A stretch of DNA of 64,000 nt from JALOAT01 sp041687015 (GCA_041687015.1 JAWLCT010000004.1:1-64000); one strand, 5' to 3'; counted from the first letter of the stretch, positions 50,725-60,800 are shown. Numbers and translations are program-made. The notes: generated from the letters alone by a model not told the origin.

Positions 50725-51723
50725 ATGAAGGCCACTGTCATGACCGCCGTGGGCGGTCCGGAAGTGTTGCAAGCCACCGAACAGCCCGACCCGGGCGCCC
50801 CCGGTCCACGCCAGATCCGCGTGCGCGTTCATGCCGCCAGCGTGAACCCCGTCGACACCAAGCTGCGCGCTCGCGGTACCTACTACCCGGACCGCATGCC
50901 CGCGATCCTCGGCTGCGACGGCGCGGGCGTGGTACAGGCGGTCGGCGGCGAGGTGACACGCTTCCGTCCCGGCGACGAGGTGTACTACTGCTATGGCGGC
51001 ATCGGCGGCGATCCGGGCAGCTACGCCGAGTTCACCCTGGTGGACGAGGCCGTGGTGGCCCGCAAGCCGGCCACGCTGAGTTTCGAGCAAGCCGCCGCCC
51101 TCCCCCTGGTACTGATCACCGCCTGGGAATCTCTGCACGATCGCGCCGGCATCACTGCCGGCAGCACGGTGCTCATTCACGCCGGTGCCGGCGGCGTCGG
51201 TCACATTGCCGTTCAGCTCGCCAAGGCCGCGGGGGCGCGCGTCATCACCACCGTGGGTTCGGCGGATAAGGCGGCCTTCGTGCGCGAACTCGGCGCCGAC
51301 GAGGTGGTGAACTACCGCGAAACCGATTTCGTTCGGGCCGTGCTCGACCTCACGGGCGGCATCGGTGCCGACCTGGCCTTCGACACCGTGGGCGGCGCCG
51401 TTTTTCAGCAAAGCTTCACCGCGGTACGCCCGTACGGCGACGTGGTCACCCTGCTCCAACCCGGCCCCGGCATGGATTGGAAAATCCCGCGCCTGCGCAA
51501 TCAGCGCACCAGCCTGGAGCTCATGCTGTCACCGATGTACTACGGCTGGAGCGACGCGCTGCGCCACCAGGGTGACATCCTCACCGAGGGCGCCGGCCTG
51601 GTCGACCGCGGCCAGTTGCGCGTTCACCTCAGCGACGTGCTACCGCTCGCCGATGCGGCGGAAGCGCACCGGCGCATCGAAGCGGGCGGCATGCAAGGCA
51701 AGCTGGTGTTACGGGTGGAGTGA
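50725..51723 (+). CDS. Zinc-independent quinone oxidoreductase (MDR family)
   Basis: 332 residues. GroES-like N-terminal half (VHAASVNPVDTKLRARG, ILGCDGAGVVQAVG) and a Rossmann half with HAGAGGVGHIAVQLAK. The structural zinc cysteines of true alcohol dehydrogenases are missing. Likely NADPH:quinone or enone reductase; substrate unknown. Stands alone, divergent from the CYTH operon, with GGACATCGCTCCC before the ATG giving only a weak ribosome site. Confidence 0.92.
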   Translation: MKATVMTAVGGPEVLQATEQPDPGAPGPRQIRVRVHAASVNPVDTKLRARGTYYPDRMPAILGCDGAGVVQAVGGEVTRFRPGDEVYYCYGGIGGDPGSYAEFTLVDEAVVARKPATLSFEQAAALPLVLITAWESLHDRAGITAGSTVLIHAGAGGVGHIAVQLAKAAGARVITTVGSADKAAFVRELGADEVVNYRETDFVRAVLDLTGGIGADLAFDTVGGAVFQQSFTAVRPYGDVVTLLQPGPGMDWKIPRLRNQRTSLELMLSPMYYGWSDALRHQGDILTEGAGLVDRGQLRVHLSDVLPLADAAEAHRRIEAGGMQGKLVLRVE

Positions 51724-52041
51724 CACCCGAGGTGCGGGAACCAAAAAAAGCCACGGGACACGGGGGCAGAGAGCGGTAAAAAAGACCAGCATCAGGGGAT
51801 AGCGCCGCCAGAGAGAGCCAAGGTTTTCAATGTTCCCGTCCGGCCGATTCAGGGCGCAGGACAGGCGTTCTGCGTCACACGGTGCTCTTCTTCCCGTTCT
51901 CTTGGCGTACTTGGCGTCTTCGCGAGAGCAGTGAATTCGATTTCAGAAGTCACTGGGCCGGTTCCTGCCCAATTATGCGAAAGGCATTTCCCCGTGTTTA
52001 GCTTTTGCGCATGAGCGCTGGCCGCGGCTAGGATGCACGGC
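51724..52041. repeat. 318-nt convergent intergenic region with degraded repeat
   Basis: No gene recognised. CCACGGGACACGGGGGCAG near 51753 and TTGGCGTACTTGGCGTCTTC near 51903 look like worn ends of the same dispersed intergenic families seen at 38.2, 60.9 and 63.3 kb. No intrinsic terminator found for the flanking genes. Confidence 0.5.
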
Positions 52042-52398
52042 CTACAACAGATCCGTGTCGTCGTGGCTGTAGGCGGGGGCGCAGCAGCAGAGGATTTTCA
52101 GCGATGTGGTGCCCGTGTTTTCAACGCGGTGGGGCGTGCCGGGCGGGATGCATACGGTGTCACCCACGGCGATGGGGAAGCGCTGCTCGCCGAGTACCAT
52201 TACACCCTCCCCCGCAGTGACGTGATAAAGCTCTTCGCTTTGGTGGTGCACGTGCAGATGCGTCACCGCACCGGACGCCACGGTGGCCTCGGCGAGGCTC
52301 TGGTTCCGGTTGCCGTGCACGGCGGGATGCATCAGCTCACGGATTTCCGAGCCGTCGCGGGTGACATAGGGAACCGTGTCTTGGCTGCGAACTCTCAT
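52042..52398 (-). CDS. Cupin domain protein
   Basis: 118 residues, single cupin barrel. Metal ligands are visible in HLHVHHQSEELYHVTAGEG (His, His, Glu) and the second motif PPGTPHRVENTG (His). A CCC cluster lies near the C-terminus (KILCCCAP). Small cupins of this type can be mannose-6-phosphate isomerase-like or thiol-dioxygenase-like; substrate unknown. ATGA overlap with rlmD suggests coupled expression. Confidence 0.88.
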   Translation of the reverse strand: MRVRSQDTVPYVTRDGSEIRELMHPAVHGNRNQSLAEATVASGAVTHLHVHHQSEELYHVTAGEGVMVLGEQRFPIAVGDTVCIPPGTPHRVENTGTTSLKILCCCAPAYSHDDTDLL

Positions 52399-53741
52399 CG
52401 GCGGCGCTTGCGGGTGAACAGGGCGATGGATTCCACGTGGGCAGTGTGCGGGAACATGTCCATGACGCCGGCCTGTTCAAGAACATAGCCGTATTCTTTC
52501 ACCAGTATGCCCGCGTCCCGCGCCAGGGTGGCCGGATTACACGAGACATACACGATGCGCCCCACCTTCAACTTGGCCAGATGCGCCAGGGTCTCCTGCG
52601 CACCGCTGCGCGGCGGGTCGAGCAACACCTTGTCGAAGCCGCCCTGCCACCAGGGGGCATGGGATAAATCCGCAGCGAGATCCGCCGCATGGAAGGTGGC
52701 GTTGTCGATGCCGTTGCGCTCGGCGTTTTCGCGCGCGCGCTTCACCAGGTCGATACTGCCTTCCACGCCCACCACCGCCGTGGCGCGGCGCGCGATGGGC
52801 AGGGTGAAATTACCCAGCCCGCAGAACAGATCGAGCACCCGATCCTCCGGCTGCAGGTCGAGCAGCCCCAGGGCGCGCTCCACCATGGCGCGGTTGATGT
52901 CCGTATTCACCTGGGTGAAATCGCCCGGGGCAAAACGGAAATTGACGTCGAAGGCAGGTAGCGCGTAGCCCAGCTCGATGGTCTCGGGCCACAGCGGTGC
53001 GATGGTGTCGGGGCCGCCGGGTTGCAGGTAAAGCCGCAGGTCGTTGGCCTGGGCGTAATCGCGCAAGCGGGCGCGGTCCGCTTCCGAAAGCGGCACCAGA
53101 TGCCGGATCACCAATGCGGTCTGGACGTCGTCCACGGCGACTTCGATCTGCGGCACCTGGTCGTAGGTCTCCAAACTGCCTAGCAGGCTGCCCAGCTCCT
53201 CGATACGCTCGCCCACGCTGGGATGGAGGGTTTCGCAGCGCGACAAATCCGCCAGGAAGTTGCTGCGCTTTTCGCGAAAGCCCACCAGCAGTTTGTCTTT
53301 CTTCGCCACCCAGCGCACGCCGAGGCGCGCTTTGCGCCGGTAGCCCCAGTGCGGACCGGTGAGCGGCGGCAACACCTCGCCCGGCGTGACCTTGCCGATG
53401 TGGCGCAGATCGTCGAGCAGCACCTTCTGCTTGGCCAGGATCTGCTGTTCCGGGGCCAGGTGTTGGAAGCTGCAGCCGCCGCATATCCCGTAGTGAGGAC
53501 AGCGCGGTGTGACGCGGTGCGGCGACGCCGTGAGCACCTCGTCCACCGCACCCTCGTCGTAATTACGGTGCGTGGCTGTGTAGGTGAAGCTGACATCCTC
53601 CCCGGACAGCGCGCCGTCGATGAAGACGGTCTTAGCGTTGACACGTGCGACGCCACGGCCGTCGTGGGCGAGGCTGTCAACGGTTACACGAACGGATGCG
53701 GTGGGAAGGCGTTTCTTGCGGTGTCGAGCCATGGAGATCAT
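52395..53741 (-). CDS. rlmD: 23S rRNA (uracil1939-C5)-methyltransferase
   Basis: Up to 448 residues. TRAM domain at the N-terminus (VRVTVDSLAHDGRGVARV), a 4Fe-4S site from CPHYGICGGC plus a later Cys (LSRCETLHP), SAM-binding LDLFCGLGNFTLPIA, and the catalytic SCNPATLARD. Methylates U1939 of 23S rRNA. Two candidate starts, 53741 and 53732 (MARHRKKRLP); the second matches homologues better and neither has a ribosome site. The order cysM-exonuclease-rlmD resembles the gammaproteobacterial cysM-rlmD-relA locus, though relA is elsewhere here. Confidence 0.95.
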   Translation of the reverse strand: MISMARHRKKRLPTASVRVTVDSLAHDGRGVARVNAKTVFIDGALSGEDVSFTYTATHRNYDEGAVDEVLTASPHRVTPRCPHYGICGGCSFQHLAPEQQILAKQKVLLDDLRHIGKVTPGEVLPPLTGPHWGYRRKARLGVRWVAKKDKLLVGFREKRSNFLADLSRCETLHPSVGERIEELGSLLGSLETYDQVPQIEVAVDDVQTALVIRHLVPLSEADRARLRDYAQANDLRLYLQPGGPDTIAPLWPETIELGYALPAFDVNFRFAPGDFTQVNTDINRAMVERALGLLDLQPEDRVLDLFCGLGNFTLPIARRATAVVGVEGSIDLVKRARENAERNGIDNATFHAADLAADLSHAPWWQGGFDKVLLDPPRSGAQETLAHLAKLKVGRIVYVSCNPATLARDAGILVKEYGYVLEQAGVMDMFPHTAHVESIALFTRKRRR

Positions 53742-53750
53742 CGGTCAGTA

Positions 53751-53826
53751 ACCCGGACGAAGCGAAACGGAATCCGGGCGCCTGGGCGGGAAAACATCCC
53801 CGGATTCCGCTTTGCTTCATCCGGGC
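53751..53826. repeat. REP-like inverted repeat (CCCGGATTCCGC type)
   Basis: Arms at about 53751-53778 and 53799-53826, around 28 nt with three or four mismatches; the right arm reads CCCGGATTCCGCTTTGCTTC. It fills the whole space between rlmD and the exonuclease gene, and its end touches the exonuclease stop codon. The TAGCCCGGATGAAGC family is common as extragenic palindromes in proteobacteria. Confidence 0.85.
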
Positions 53827-54599
53827 TACGGTTGAGGCCAGCGGGACAGGAATTCGTGCAGATGGGGCCGCTCGTCGGCGACAAGCATGTCGCGCACGCG
53901 CTGGAGTTCGGCCGCATGGCCGTCCAGCGTGAGGCGCCCGCGCATGAGTTCGAAGCGCAGGTAAACCAGGTAGGTGTTGAGCACGTCGGTTTCACAGTAA
54001 TTGCGAATACCGACCACGTCGCCCGCCAGGAAGCTGTCCCACACCTTGGCGCCGCTCATGCCCATTTTCCCGGGGAATCCGAGCAGTGTGGCCACCTCGT
54101 CCAGGGGCGCCACCGCGCGGCCCTGATAGCCCGACAGCACATCCATGAGATCGGTGTGACGGGCGTGATAACGGCTCAGGTAATTGTTCCAGCGGAAGCT
54201 CTGATCTTCCTCACCGGTCTCCCAGTAACGCGGTGCCTGAATGCCGTGCAGCAGGGCACGGTAATGCAGCACCGGCAGGTCGAAGCCGCAGCCGTTCCAG
54301 CTGACCAGGGTGGGGGAAAACCGTTCCAGGCCGTCGAAAAAACGTTGGATGAGTTCTTTTTCCGGCGATTCGGGCTCACCCAGCGACCATACCTTGAGGC
54401 TGTCGCCGCGGCGCAGCACCGCCGAGATGGCGACGACGCGTTGCAGGTGCAGGCGCAGGAATTCGGTGCCGTTCTCCTGGCGGCGCAGGTGGAACATGGC
54501 GCTGGCCACGTCCGCGTCCGAGAGGCCGTCGAGGCCGTGCAGGCGCCGGCCGGCATCCACGTCCGGGACGGTTTCGATATCGAATACCAGAACGTTCAT
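53826..54599 (-). CDS. DEDD 3'-5' exonuclease (PolB-like)
   Basis: 257 residues. Exonuclease motifs: FDIETVPD (I), SWNGCGFDLPVL (II) and NYCETDVLNTY (III, DEDDy type). Belongs to the predicted 3'-5' exonucleases related to DNA polymerase B proofreading domains, without a polymerase part. Likely DNA or RNA end trimming; target unknown. Starts inside the cysM stop (ATGA); the stop codon TAG (53826-53828) lies at the edge of a REP element. Confidence 0.9.
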   Translation of the reverse strand: MNVLVFDIETVPDVDAGRRLHGLDGLSDADVASAMFHLRRQENGTEFLRLHLQRVVAISAVLRRGDSLKVWSLGEPESPEKELIQRFFDGLERFSPTLVSWNGCGFDLPVLHYRALLHGIQAPRYWETGEEDQSFRWNNYLSRYHARHTDLMDVLSGYQGRAVAPLDEVATLLGFPGKMGMSGAKVWDSFLAGDVVGIRNYCETDVLNTYLVYLRFELMRGRLTLDGHAAELQRVRDMLVADERPHLHEFLSRWPQP

Positions 54600-55483
54600 G
54601 CGGGAAACACACCCGTGGAGAGATAGCGGTCGCCGCGGTCGCAGATGATGCTCACGATCACCGCGTTCTGCACTTCCCCGGACAGCCGCAGGGCCGCCGC
54701 CACCGCACCGCCCGAGGAAATGCCGCAGAAGATGCCTTCCCGCGCGGCCAGGGCGCGGGTCACCTCTTCCGCCTCCTGCTGGTTCACGTCCATGAGCCGG
54801 TCGATGCGGGACGGGTCGTAAATCTTCGGCAGGTATTCCACCGGCCAGCGCCGGATGCCAGGAATGGCCGCGCCTTCCGCCGGTTGCACGCCCACGATCT
54901 GTACGGCGGCATTTTGCTCCTTGAGGAAGCGCCCGGTGCCCATGATGGTGCCGGTGGTGCCCATGGCGCTGACGAAATGCGTGACCGTGCCGTGGGTGTC
55001 GCGCCAGATCTCGGGACCGGTGGTTTCATAATGGGCCAGTGGATTGTCCGGGTTGCCAAACTGATCCAGCACCTTGCCCTTACCTTCGGCCTGCATGCGC
55101 TCGGCCAGATCGCGCGCCCCTTCCATGCCCTGCTCACGGGATACCAGCACCAGTTCGGCACCGTAGGCGCGCATGGAGGCTCGCCGTTCCACACTCATGT
55201 TCTCCGGCATGATGAGCACCAGCCGGTAGCCCTTGATGGCTGCCGCCATGGCCAGGGCGATGCCGGTGTTGCCGCTGGTGGCCTCAATGAGGGTATCGCC
55301 GGGGCGGATGTCGCCGCGCATCTCGGCGTGCTGGATCATGCTCACGGCCGGCCGGTCCTTGACCGAACCCGCGGGATTGTTGCCCTCCAGCTTCACCAGC
55401 AAGGTGTTGGTGGTGTCGCCGGGCAGGCGCTGCAACCTGACCAGAGGTGTGTTGCCGACAAAGGCCTCGATGGTGGGATACAT
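54596..55483 (-). CDS. cysM: Cysteine synthase B
   Basis: 295-residue PLP enzyme. MYPTIEAFVGNTPLVRLQRL start, PLP lysine in NPAGSVKDRPAVSM, phosphate loop TSGNTGIALAMAAA. CysM uses O-acetylserine with sulfide or thiosulfate. The CysM-specific region SRIDRLMDVNQQEAEEVTRALA supports B over A. ATG at 55481-55483 aligns with homologues; an upstream Met (55516) adds 11 residues. Coupled to the exonuclease gene by ATGA. Confidence 0.94.
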   Translation of the reverse strand: MYPTIEAFVGNTPLVRLQRLPGDTTNTLLVKLEGNNPAGSVKDRPAVSMIQHAEMRGDIRPGDTLIEATSGNTGIALAMAAAIKGYRLVLIMPENMSVERRASMRAYGAELVLVSREQGMEGARDLAERMQAEGKGKVLDQFGNPDNPLAHYETTGPEIWRDTHGTVTHFVSAMGTTGTIMGTGRFLKEQNAAVQIVGVQPAEGAAIPGIRRWPVEYLPKIYDPSRIDRLMDVNQQEAEEVTRALAAREGIFCGISSGGAVAAALRLSGEVQNAVIVSIICDRGDRYLSTGVFPA

Positions 55484-55595
55484 CGTCACAAATGCTTTGG
55501 TGGCGAAGGAAGCCACCAGTATAAGGCAAGCTTGCCCTGTGGGACGATTTCGTTAAACTGGGCGTGCGAACGGAGCCGGCACAGGAGGAGCAGGG

Positions 55596-55949
55596 ATGAA
55601 CGAGACACTCGCAGTCTATGATCGGGCACTTGCCTTGGAGCAGGCTGGCGGCAGTACGGAACTGGCGGCGGATCTGTTCGCCATGCTGCTGCAGGAGCTC
55701 CCGGGTACGCGCGCCCTGCTGCAATCCACCTTCGCCGAGCGGAATTACGACGCCCTGCTGCGCCATGCGCACAAGTTGCACGGGGCAACCCTCTATACCG
55801 GCGTGAGTGCCCTGCGCCGTGCGCTGGCGGAACTCGAATCCCACCTCAAACGCGCTCAATTCGAGCCTGTGCCAGGTCTCCTTCAGAGCGTGCTGGGTGA
55901 AATCGATCGCGTCATCGCGCTGGACGAGCCTAAGGCTTCGAACGCCTGA
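55596..55949 (+). CDS. Stand-alone histidine phosphotransfer (HPt) protein
   Basis: 117 residues, all helical. The HPt motif HAHKLHGATLYTGVSALRRAL contains the phospho-accepting His near residue 59. The sequence is close to the C-terminal HPt of BarA/GacS kinases (HKLHGAT-x-Y-x-GV). barA/gacS usually lies here, divergent from or near cysM-rlmD, so this may be a remnant or split-off output domain. It has its own GGAGGAGCAGGG ribosome site. No kinase is nearby. Confidence 0.88.
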   Translation: MNETLAVYDRALALEQAGGSTELAADLFAMLLQELPGTRALLQSTFAERNYDALLRHAHKLHGATLYTGVSALRRALAELESHLKRAQFEPVPGLLQSVLGEIDRVIALDEPKASNA

Positions 55950-56004
55950 ACAGCCTCTGTCCTGTCGGGATTGCCCCCCCGCGCCGCATGGCATAGAGTT
56001 CTCC

Positions 56005-56020
56005 GACCGACCGGTCAGTC
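56005..56020. promoter_or_regulatory. TetR-type operator palindrome
   Basis: GACCGACCGGTCAGTC is a 16-bp near-perfect palindrome (one mismatched pair), very like ACCGACCGGTCGGT operators of efflux-controlling TetR proteins. A GATAAT box follows at 56021-56026. Likely the autoregulatory site of the downstream gene. Confidence 0.6.
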
Positions 56021-56032
56021 GATAATGCCCAC

Positions 56033-56665
56033 GTGAAATCGACGCCTCACCACGACAGCCACCCGGACTCCCGTGCCGGTGACATCCTTACTGCCGCAGA
56101 GCGGCTATTCTGCCGTCACGGCTATGAAGGCGTCTCCATGAATCAGGTGGCGCGCGAGGCCGGCGTGAGCAAGGCCAACGTCTTTCACCATTTCGGCTCC
56201 AAGGAAGACCTGTATCTGGCGGTCGTGCGCAGCGTCCGCAGCGCCCTGACCAGCGAGATCATCGCCATCGCCCAGACCTCGGGCGGCGTGGAACAGACCC
56301 TTACCCAGGTAGCGGAAGCCGAGCTGCGCCACCTGTTCGAGCACAGCGACCAGGTCCGCCTGTTCATGCGGGAATGCCTGGAGCCGCGCGCGGGACGCGA
56401 CAAATCCCTGGCGGGCCGGGTGTTCGGCAGCACTTTCGCGGAGCTGGTGGCCTCCCTGCGTGATGCCCAGCAGCAGGGTGAAATCCGCGCGGACGTAAGC
56501 CCGTCGTTTCCCATCATGGTCCTGGTGGCTGCCTGCGTGTTTTTCTTCCAGAACGCCGACGTCCTGCGCCATCTGCCCGATACGGACCCGTCCATCACGG
56601 AATCGGAAACCTTCACCCGTGAGCTGGTCCGCCTGCTGCTGCACGGCCTGCGTCCGGCCGCGTAA
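56033..56665 (+). CDS. TetR/AcrR family repressor of the efflux operon
   Basis: 210 residues. N-terminal HTH: ILTAAERLFCRHGYEGVSMNQVAREAGVSKANVFHHFGSKEDLY, a textbook TetR domain. The C-terminal ligand domain is variable and has a hydrophobic helix (MVLVAACVFFFQNADVL). GTG start at 56033 puts the HTH at residue 15; a palindromic operator lies just upstream. First gene of a TetR-MFP-RND set, 21 nt before the MFP gene. Confidence 0.92.
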   Translation: MKSTPHHDSHPDSRAGDILTAAERLFCRHGYEGVSMNQVAREAGVSKANVFHHFGSKEDLYLAVVRSVRSALTSEIIAIAQTSGGVEQTLTQVAEAELRHLFEHSDQVRLFMRECLEPRAGRDKSLAGRVFGSTFAELVASLRDAQQQGEIRADVSPSFPIMVLVAACVFFFQNADVLRHLPDTDPSITESETFTRELVRLLLHGLRPAA

Positions 56666-56686
56666 CCTGCCCAAGGGGAATTCTGC

Positions 56687-57757
56687 ATGCGCACTGCCCT
56701 ACGCCTCTTTGCCCTCTGGTCCGCCACGGTGCTTTTGGCTGCCTGCGACGGCAACGAGGCGGACGCCCGGAAAGGCGCGCCACCCACCCCCATCAGCGTT
56801 GCCGCGGTCACCCGCGCTACAGCCATCAGTTCCGAACACGTCCTCGGCCGGGTGGAGAGCGCCACCTCGCCGCAGTTGTATGCGGAAGTGCCGGGCAAGG
56901 TCGCCCGGGTCTTGGTCGACGTCGGCGCCAGCGTGCAACCCGGCCAGGTGCTCGCTGAGCTGGACATGGCCGACCTGCGCCTGGCCCTGGATGCCGCCCG
57001 TGCGGAAGCCGGCCGCATCGAAGCCCTGCATGCCAATCAGCAGCGCACGGTGCGGCGTTTCGAACAACTCCATGCCGACCAGCTGGTGTCCGAGGGTACG
57101 CTCGAGGAAGCCCAGGCCCAGCTCAAATCGCTGGCCGAACAACTGGCCGGCGCCCGTGCGAACCTCGCCAGCGCGCAGCGCGCGGTCGCCAAGGCCCGCA
57201 TCGCCGCCCCGGTGGCAGGGGTGGTCGCGGCACGCTTTGTCGCGGCGGGCGATTACGTGGACACCAAGACCAAGCTGTTCGAGATCGCCAACCGTACGCG
57301 CCTGCGCATCCACCTGCCCTTCCCGGAATCCTTCGCCCCCGCCCTGCGCCCGGGCCTGACCGTGAGACTGCGTTCCCCGGTGGCGCCTGACCAGGTGGTC
57401 ACCGCCACACTCGACGCCGTGCGGCCGGTGGTCACCGGCGGCAGCCGTGCGGTGGAAGCCATCGTGCAGGTCGAAAACCCGGGCGGCTGGTCGGTGGGCG
57501 CGAGCGTCAACGCGGAATTGATCCTCGAGGAGCGGGACAACGCCCTGCTGGTCCCTGAAATCGCCGTGGTACGCCGTCCCGCGGGGGAAGTGGTGTACGT
57601 GATAAACGGCGACACAGCGGAGCAACGCCAGGTGACCACCGGGGTACGCCGTGACGGCATGGTTGAAGTCCGCAGCGGGCTGCAGGGCAACGAGACCGTG
57701 GCCGTGGATGGCGCCGGCTTTCTCACTGACAAGGCGCGCGTGCAGCCGCGTTCATGA
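56687..57757 (+). CDS. RND efflux periplasmic adaptor (MFP), lipoprotein
   Basis: 356 residues. Lipobox LLAAC with Cys20, so anchored to the inner membrane or sorted by Lol. Biotinyl-like (YAEVPGKVARVLVDVGASVQPGQVLAEL), coiled-coil hairpin (about 100-165), second lipoyl half (ARIAAPVAGVVAARFV) and beta-barrel domains in MFP order. Couples the RND pump to an outer-membrane channel. The channel gene is not present in the locus. Confidence 0.93.
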   Translation: MRTALRLFALWSATVLLAACDGNEADARKGAPPTPISVAAVTRATAISSEHVLGRVESATSPQLYAEVPGKVARVLVDVGASVQPGQVLAELDMADLRLALDAARAEAGRIEALHANQQRTVRRFEQLHADQLVSEGTLEEAQAQLKSLAEQLAGARANLASAQRAVAKARIAAPVAGVVAARFVAAGDYVDTKTKLFEIANRTRLRIHLPFPESFAPALRPGLTVRLRSPVAPDQVVTATLDAVRPVVTGGSRAVEAIVQVENPGGWSVGASVNAELILEERDNALLVPEIAVVRRPAGEVVYVINGDTAEQRQVTTGVRRDGMVEVRSGLQGNETVAVDGAGFLTDKARVQPRS

Positions 57758-57766
57758 GGACACCGC

Positions 57767-57833
57767 CCAACGCCAGGCGCAGAACTGCAGAAGAACCGGA
57801 GAATGGAAACGGTATCTCTGCGCCTCTGCGTTG
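57767..57833. repeat. CCAACGC-ended inverted repeat inside the efflux operon
   Basis: CCAACGCCAGGCGCAGA at the left and CTCTGCGCCTCTGCGTTGG at the right, about 68 nt. Sits in the 124-nt gap between adaptor and pump genes; same family as 30938-31020. It could form a hairpin that lowers pump expression relative to the adaptor. Confidence 0.65.
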
Positions 57834-57881
57834 GATTTTTTCCAAATCGCCGCAAACGGCGGATAGGAATGGCAACCGGCC

Positions 57882-60800
57882 ATGACCCTGCCTGAACTTT
57901 CGATCAGCCGGCATGTGCTGGCCTACATGCTGAGTGCCGTCATCGTGCTGTTCGGCCTGATCGCCTACGAACGCATCGGCATTGATCGCTTTCCGTACGT
58001 GGAATTTCCCATGGTGTCGGTCACCACCACCCTGCCGGGCGCCAGTCCCCAGGTGGTGGACGCAAGCATCACCAACGTGCTCGAAACGGCGCTCAACAGC
58101 GTGCCGGGCATCAATCACATCCAGTCCACCTCGTCTCCCAGCGTCTCCAACATTGCTATCGTTTTCGACCTGTCCAAGGACGTGGATGTGGCGTTCAACG
58201 AGGTGCAGGCCAAGGTCAATCAGGTGGTGCGTCGGCTGCCCGACGATGCGGAGACGCCCATCGTTGCCAAGGTCGACATCGGCGCCGCCCCCATCATGTG
58301 GCTTTCCCTGCAGGGCGATCGCACGGCGCAACAACTCAACCTGTATGCCGCCAACGTCATCAAGAAACGCCTGGAAAACATCGACGGCGTGGGTGAGATC
58401 CGCGTAGGCGGTCAGCGTGCACGCACCATCCGTGTGGAGCTGCGGCTCGCTCACATGGCCGCGCTCGGGGTGACCACCCAGGACGTGATTCGCGCCTTCG
58501 AGAATGAACATATCCAGATGCCCGGCGGCTACCTGGTGGGTGAGCGCACGGAAAACCTGATCAATCTCGATCTGGAATTTCATCAGATCAGTGAGCTGCA
58601 GCGACTTGTGGTGGCCTGGCGCGACGGCGCGCCGGTGCAGCTGCGCGACATTGCCGACGTCGACGATGGTGTAGCGGATTTCCGTCAGCTGGCGCGTTAC
58701 AACGGCGAACCCACCGTGGGTCTCGGCATCGTCAAGATCAGTAACGCCAACACGGTGGCCATCGTGGAGCGGGTCAAGGCGGTCCTGGAATCGGAGCTCA
58801 TTCCGCAACTGCCGCCCGGCATGCGGCTCACCATCTCCTCCAATCAGGCCACACTGATCGAGGAAATGGTGTTTGCCCTCCAGGAGCACCTGGTGCTCGG
58901 CACCTTGTTGGCGGCGCTGGTGGTGTGGTTGTTCCTGAAGAATCTGCGTTCCACCCTCATCATCGCCGTGGCCGTGCCGGTGTCGTTGCTCGGCGCCGTG
59001 GCCGCCATGTATTTCGCCGGATTCACCTTCAACACCATGACCCTGCTCGCCCTGCTGTTGCTGGTAGGTGTGGTGGTGGACGATGCCATCGTGGTGCTGG
59101 AAAACGTGTACCGGCATCGCGAGACCCTCGATCCGGACCCACACAGCGCCGCCCTCAACGGCACCAACCAGGTGGTCTTTGCGGTACTCGCCGCAACGCT
59201 CACCCTGGTGTCCATCTTCGCCCCGGTGATCTTCCTGGGCGGCATCGTCGGTCGCTTCCTGCAATCCTTTGCGGTCGTCGTCACCGTGGGCGTGCTGATC
59301 TCGCTATTCGTGTCGCTCACACTCACGCCCATGCTGTGCTCCCGTTACCTGGAAGTGACGCGCGAACACGGCAAGCTGTACCGCACCCTGGAAGATGCCT
59401 TCCGCGCCATGGAACGCACCTATCGGAATTTGCTCGGCCTGGCGCTCGATCATCGCTGGATGGTGGTGGGTCTTACGGTGCTGGTGGTGGCGTCGAGCGT
59501 GTTTTTCTTCGCCCGCGTCGGCAAGGGTTTCGTGCCCGAAGAGGACGAAGGCCGCTTCATGGTGGTTTTCCGGACACCGCTGGGGTCAAGCATCGACTAC
59601 ACCAATGCACGGCTCAGGGAAATCGAACAGGTGTTGGCGGCGCGGCCTGAAATCGCCGGTTATTTCGCCGCCATCGGCCTTGGTCAGCAGGGCCAGGTGA
59701 ACCAGGGCTTCACCTTCGTGAGCATGGTCCCGCGTGCCGAGCGCGACATCAAGCAACAGGCACTGCTGCCCATCATCAGCGCCGAACTGTCGCGCATCCC
59801 GGGTGTGCGCGCCTTCGCCACGCAGGTGCCCATCGTGGGCGGACAACGTGGTGAGCCGTTACAGTTCGTGCTGCGGGGACAGAACCTGGAGCAGGTGGCG
59901 GCGCTGGCGGGGGAACTGCAGCAGAGACTGTCGAGTGAGCCGAAACTCGGACGTATCGACCTGGACCTGCAGCTGGATTTGCCCCAGTTGCGCGTGAATG
60001 TGGATCGCCTGCGCGCAGCTGCGGCCGGGCTTTCCACCCGCGATATCGCCCTGGCCATGAACGTACTCGCCGGCGGCCTCGACGTGACGAAATACAACGA
60101 TCTGCCCGGGGACGGTGAACGTTACGACGTGCGCCTGAAGGCGGCGGACGAACAGATCACCAGCACGGCCGATCTGCGTCGCATCTATCTGCGTTCACAG
60201 GGTGGCGACATGGTGCGCCTCGACAGCGTGGTCTCCGTGAACGAGGAACTGGGCCCGGCGGTAATCCCGCGCCTGGATTTGCAATATGCCGCCCAGTTCT
60301 ATGCCAGCCCGACGGTGGCCCTGGGTGAAGCAACGGATATCGTGCTGCGTACCGCCGAGGAAATGCTGCCGCTTGGTTACACCGTCACCCTCGCCGGTGA
60401 AGCGGAAGAGATGGAGAAAACGGGCGGCTACATGGCCTTTGCCTTCATTATGGCCATCGTGCTGGTGTACATGGTGCTCGCCAGCCAGTTCAATTCCTTC
60501 CTTCAGCCCGTCATTGTCATGATGGCGCAGCCGCTCGCCATCATCGGCGGCGTGGCCGCGCTTTGGGTCACGGGGCACACCCTGAACATCTACTCCATGA
60601 TCGGCCTGGTACTGCTCATCGGTCTGGTGGCGAAAAATTCCATCCTGCTGGTCGACCTCACCAACCAGCTGCGCGCCGAGGGCAAGCCCATCGACGACGC
60701 GCTCCGGGAAGCCTGCCCCATACGCATGCGCCCCGTGCTCATGACCTCCCTCACCGTCATCCTGGCCCTCCTGCCCGCCGCGCTGGGCTACGGCGCCGGC

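Noticed and set aside
57723..59264. 513-codon minus-strand frame over the RND pump
   Set aside because: Antisense shadow; His/Gly/Asp-rich with no family motif.
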